From assembly GCF_020085105.1 (NCBI RefSeq), contig NC_058046.1:18655175-18719174 (forward strand): a DNA stretch of 64,000 nt, in the 5' to 3' direction. The position numbers and the translations under genes were made by a program. The notes beneath the pieces are model-generated. The model did no database searches, was not told the origin of the DNA, and saw nothing but the letters and a program-made list of their open reading frames with translations. This DNA is from Siniperca chuatsi. Taxonomy: Eukaryota > Chordata > Actinopteri > Centrarchiformes > Sinipercidae. This document shows positions 60,201-64,000 of this stretch, piece by piece. Numbering within the stretch: the stretch's first letter is position 1; every line of letters starts with the position of its first letter.

Positions 60201-63200
60201 ATGTCTTCCCTACATTACAGTTGAGATTAAAATATCAACAGGGAAGGAAGAAGAAACATTTGCATGAATTACGTATTTTGTCTGTATCTCATTTCCTAAG
60301 TTGGGTTCTTGTCTAGATGCAAGGTACTTAATTTGGTTTGCTTTTAAGGACAGATTGGATGTTGACTTCTATGTCTGCACATGATAAGGACTTTTCTGGG
60401 ACTAATTAATATTCTCTATTCCATCATTTTTGACATTGCAAAGAAACATTCTAATTATTATTATTATTTTGTTTTTATTTTATCATAATTATAATTATTT
60501 TTGCTATAGCATAGAATAAAAAAAGAACAACATATTTGCTTGATATTATGTGGTGTATGGTGTGAAATAGCACTAAAAATATCCTTGTCACTTCCTTTGT
60601 GTAGCATTGCCACACTGGAGTTTAAGAAACCATGCAGAGGACAGAGTATTGAAAATGACACTGGTGAAGCTGTTGTGAAGTCTGTTCTAGTCCTTCGTGC
60701 TGTTCTCATAAACAATTAATGCTGCAATCTTGTCTATTCAGTTTGAGGGACAGCACTAATCCACTTTTCCATGTCCTCTTACAAGCAATGTTAACATGTT
60801 GCTGAATCGTGGGAAAAGAGGAGACTTGACATTACACTAAAAATGCTTTTTCAAAAATCAGGCAGAGAAAGCAGTACTTTTCAGCTGCTGTTTCCAAGGT
60901 CAAGAATGAACTTTCAATCTCAAGTACTTTTCAGTTTTATTTTGGTAATGAATAGCTTGATTTTACAAACAAATAGAAATACATATTTTTGGTTCATTTT
61001 TATGAAATATAGAGATTTTAAACAAAGTGTAACCAGCACTCGAAAACCTACTCTGGGCCCAAAATGACACTTTTCTTTTTATTATTGATGGAGTATCTGG
61101 GTCTTATCATTGATATACAACACTTCCTCTTATTTCCTATCTGCAGGGTGAGCCTACAAAAAGCGTGGTGTTCCTGATCTCTTACTGGGGAGACCAAATT
61201 GGCCAGAAAGTGAAGAAGATCTGTGACTGGTAATTATTCCACAATACGTTATCCTATGGTTGCTCTATTAATGTCAGAAAAAAGGGCTTATATCCGTTTG
61301 TTTAGGTTTCTTTCTTTGAGTTGTGAATAACATACTTTTCCCCTCTCCATAGCTACCACTGTCACTTGTATCCCTATCCCAGTAGCAATGAGGAGAGGAA
61401 TGATGTTGTGGAAGGACTAAGAACTCGCATTCAGGACCTGCACACAGTATGTCTTAGTCTTTATTATTTATTTTTTTAAGTATCTAATTATGCAGATGTT
61501 TAATTAGTGACAGAAAGAGTAGTTATTCTGTGTGTCATTCACTAAAGGTTTACTTGTACATGTGTTTGCTCTCATCTCCCTGTTAAAATATAAGCTAGAG
61601 CATTTAAAATATGAGCTTTTTCTGGTGATGGGTTTAGGAAGATAAAGGAATACAATATTTTCCAAAACAAGCTTGCCGAAAATCTTGTGTTCAGTGAATC
61701 ACATTACATCCAGTAAGGATTTCTATTCTGAACCGGTCTTTTATGGTCAAAGAAGAAAGAGCTAAAGAACTAAATTAAATGGCTGATTTATTTTCTAAAA
61801 GATTAACCTAATTTTTTCTTCTTGTGACCCATTCCTGGCAGTTAGATGGTCAGTTAAGTTTCTGTCTGAGGCATTTCACCATGAATCATTTGGTAGCTTT
61901 AACCCACTGTAACTGAAAAATAGAATTGCACTCACCCCCTGTAGCACATGATCAGCATGAGGCCTCAGCTGAAAGTTGAACAGTTTTTTTCTCTTTCATG
62001 CATGCTTTTTTTCATCCCTCCCCTTTCTTTACTGTTTCTCTTGTCTGCATCTTAATCACACACAGAAACACTCACAAATGCCTCGTTTAAAATGTAAATG
62101 TTGATTTCTGATGCCATACATAATCATCAAGTCACATTTTGTAAACTTTACCCTTTTCTGAATATATTTTAATATGATGTACCACACTAAGAGTCCTGTT
62201 TATCTCTTGCTGTGTCCAGGTACTTCATAGGACAGAGGACTACCTGAGACAGGTCCTGATTAAGGCTTCAGAATCTGTCTACACCTGGGTCATCCAGGTC
62301 AAGAAGATGAAGGCCATCTACTATATTCTGAACCTGTGTAGTTTTGATGTTACTAACAAGTGTCTGATCGCTGAGGTGTGGTGTCCTGTCAATGACATTC
62401 CCGCCCTGCGGAGGGCCCTAGAAGAAGGATCGGTGAGAAAACTCTTTTACAGAGTTTCTCTGCTTTTGACTTTGGCCTCACTGCAGGCTTTGTTTTTCTG
62501 TTTATTTAACACGGGTAGTTGCTTCATGAACTGGGGTATTGTTATCATATAAGCATGTACTGTCAAGGCATTGCGCTTTTTTTTGGACTCTTTAGTTTAA
62601 GAAAAGTTTAGTTAGTTTAGTTTGTGCTGCCTACTTTTTTGCAGTGAAATGTTTCAATACATTATGGTGAAATAAGTTTATGGCAAAATGCTGACATTTT
62701 GATTTGAAATTAATATTTCAGAGAAAAAGTGGAGCAACAGTTCCTTCCTTTGTCAATCGTATCCCCACCAACGACACTCCCCCCACCCTGATAAGGACCA
62801 ACAAATTTACCTCTGGCTTCCAGAACATTGTGGATGCCTATGGAGTGGGCAGTTACAGGGAGGTTAACCCTGGTGAGTGGGATCCTTTGTTTTGTTTTTT
62901 AAATTAACGATCATTTTATTGTAATTGTGTAATACTGCTTCCTGTGATAACACATGCATAATGTAACAAAAAATTGAATCCAGAACTAAGGTGATGGGAA
63001 CATGCCGCCATTATAGCTTGTAAGACTTAGCCATGAGTTACTCTGCAGAAAATGAGTTACATTCAAACTCAGTCTATGTTTTTTTTAACAGACTATCTGA
63101 AGAGCTCAGGCTAACTGCTTCACATTTCCTTTTATGGAAAGAGCTTTCTATAATTCTTTCTATAATAGTACATATTATTTAACTTTCCTGGTTTTAATTC

Positions 63201-63846
63201 AGATTTGTATTTTATCTTTTTCTGTTTCAACTTATGCTAACTTGTCAATTACATTTCTTTTTGTGGGTTTTTGTTGTTGTTTCTGTGTCTAGATTTTAAT
63301 ATCCTGTTGTCTTTATATCTTGGATATTTTATTTTTAGAAGTGCTACAGTATTAAGTATCTTTTAACGTTCACTAGCTTTGATTTATTTATTTTTCTCTT
63401 TCTCTTTCTTTAGCTCCTTTCACAATCATCACTTTCCCATTCCTGTTTGCGGTGATGTTTGGGGACCTGGGTCATGGAGTTATCATGGCTGTGTTTGCTT
63501 TCTGGATGGTGCTGTACGAGAACAACCGCAAACTTAAAAACACAAGGAATGAGGTGAGTGAGTACCGTAAAGCTGTCTTTTTTACCTTTATACAAATTTT
63601 CAGGCTCAATCAAGTAACCTAACGAATGCCAGTTTGTGGCATTCAGTGTGTCTCAAGTGTAACTGAGTGATTCGGTGTGTATGTGCAGATCTGGAACACA
63701 TTCTTTGAGGGGCGTTATATAATCCTGATGATGGGCCTGTTCTCCATCTACACTGGCCTGATATACAATGACTGTTTCTCAAAGTCGCTTAACATCTTTG
63801 GTTCTGGATGGAGTGTGAAGGCCATGTTCACAGGGAAGGTGTGGAA
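57289..63846 (+). CDS. atp6v0a2: V-type proton ATPase subunit a2, 5' part (12 exons, 498 residues seen)
   Basis: Exons: 57289-57405, 57801-57879, 58285-58382, 58907-59044, 59212-59309, 60014-60140, 61147-61229, 61353-61446, 62220-62432, 62722-62872, 63414-63553, 63689-63846; the gene continues past the right edge with two bases of a codon pending. The start [18 protein letters not shown] matches V0 subunit a2. The cytoplasmic N-terminal half carries [32 protein letters not shown] and [19 protein letters not shown]. The first membrane helices appear in exons 11 ([15 protein letters not shown]) and 12 ([21 protein letters not shown]). Subunit a forms the proton half-channels of the V-ATPase; a2 serves Golgi and endosomes. 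About 350 C-terminal residues, including the remaining helices, lie outside. Teleosts may keep two copies (a and b); which one this is cannot be told here. Confidence 0.95.
58445..58690. mobile_element. Foldback (long palindrome) element in atp6v0a2 intron 3
   Basis: Arms 58478-58567 (90 nt) and 58600-58690 (91 nt) are reverse complements with four mismatches and one 1-nt gap, around a 32-nt spacer that is mostly T. The outer left end (58445-58477) has no partner on the right, so the copy is truncated after 58690. There is no coding capacity. The element is non-autonomous and of unknown class. Confidence 0.85.
58891..58900 (+). repeat. Short (GT)n run before an atp6v0a2 acceptor
   Basis: A GTGTGTGTGT run ends just before the TTCACAG acceptor of exon 4, in place of a normal pyrimidine tract. 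Confidence 0.7.
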
Positions 63847-64000
63847 GTGAGTACTTCATGAGAAGAAGGACTTCATTGTAACAGTAAAAACAGCTGAACA
63901 GGCCCAGAAGTGCATAAGTATTATTTTTACTGTTAAGAAATTGAATGAACAACCTATTATACGTGTTCGTTGATGTTTGTGGATATGTTTCATAATGACA

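Overview
The window is chromosomal DNA of a ray-finned fish, most likely a percomorph teleost. The evidence is compact spliced genes (GT-AG introns of about 80 bp to 6 kb), A+T-rich non-coding DNA, and several interspersed repeats I recognise as typical of spiny-rayed fish. Most short open frames are not genes; the real coding sequence is in five spliced genes plus the 5' end of a sixth. I rebuilt exons by hand from reading frame, splice sites and recalled family similarity. In the four genes that lie wholly inside the window the exon lengths sum to a whole number of codons.

Layout. (1) 1889-3125, minus: the first two coding exons of an SLC6-family transporter; the rest lies beyond the left edge. 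(2) 3126-8881: intergenic, rich in old mobile-element fragments, including a LINE 3' end. (3) 8882-25901, plus: limk2 in 16 exons (665 residues), with 3' UTR to about 27070. (4) 29505-35588, minus: pik3ip1 in 6 exons (261 residues), with 3' UTR to about 27940, convergent with limk2. (5) 38950-50054, minus: a THADA-family gene in 31 exons (1876 residues). (6) 50886-55739, plus: tctn2 in 18 exons (720 residues), head to head with the THADA gene across about 830 bp. (7) 57289-63846 and beyond, plus: the first 12 exons (498 residues) of atp6v0a2.

The genes do not form one pathway. LIMK2 controls actin through cofilin; PIK3IP1 is a kringle-bearing membrane inhibitor of PI3K; THADA supports tRNA 2'-O-methylation; TCTN2 is a ciliary transition-zone protein; ATP6V0A2 is a proton-pump subunit. 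Their order is informative: limk2-pik3ip1 matches human 22q12 and tctn2-atp6v0a2 matches human 12q24, so the window joins two human neighbourhoods.

No bacterial operon, CRISPR array, defence system or viral genome is present. The most unusual structures are a foldback (long palindrome) element in atp6v0a2 intron 3 with a centre-deleted relative at 3852-3945, a roughly 1 kb antisense open frame broken by one stop in limk2 intron 2, a possible terminal-inverted-repeat element at 507-1372, and a CLEAR-type E-box in the shared THADA/tctn2 promoter.
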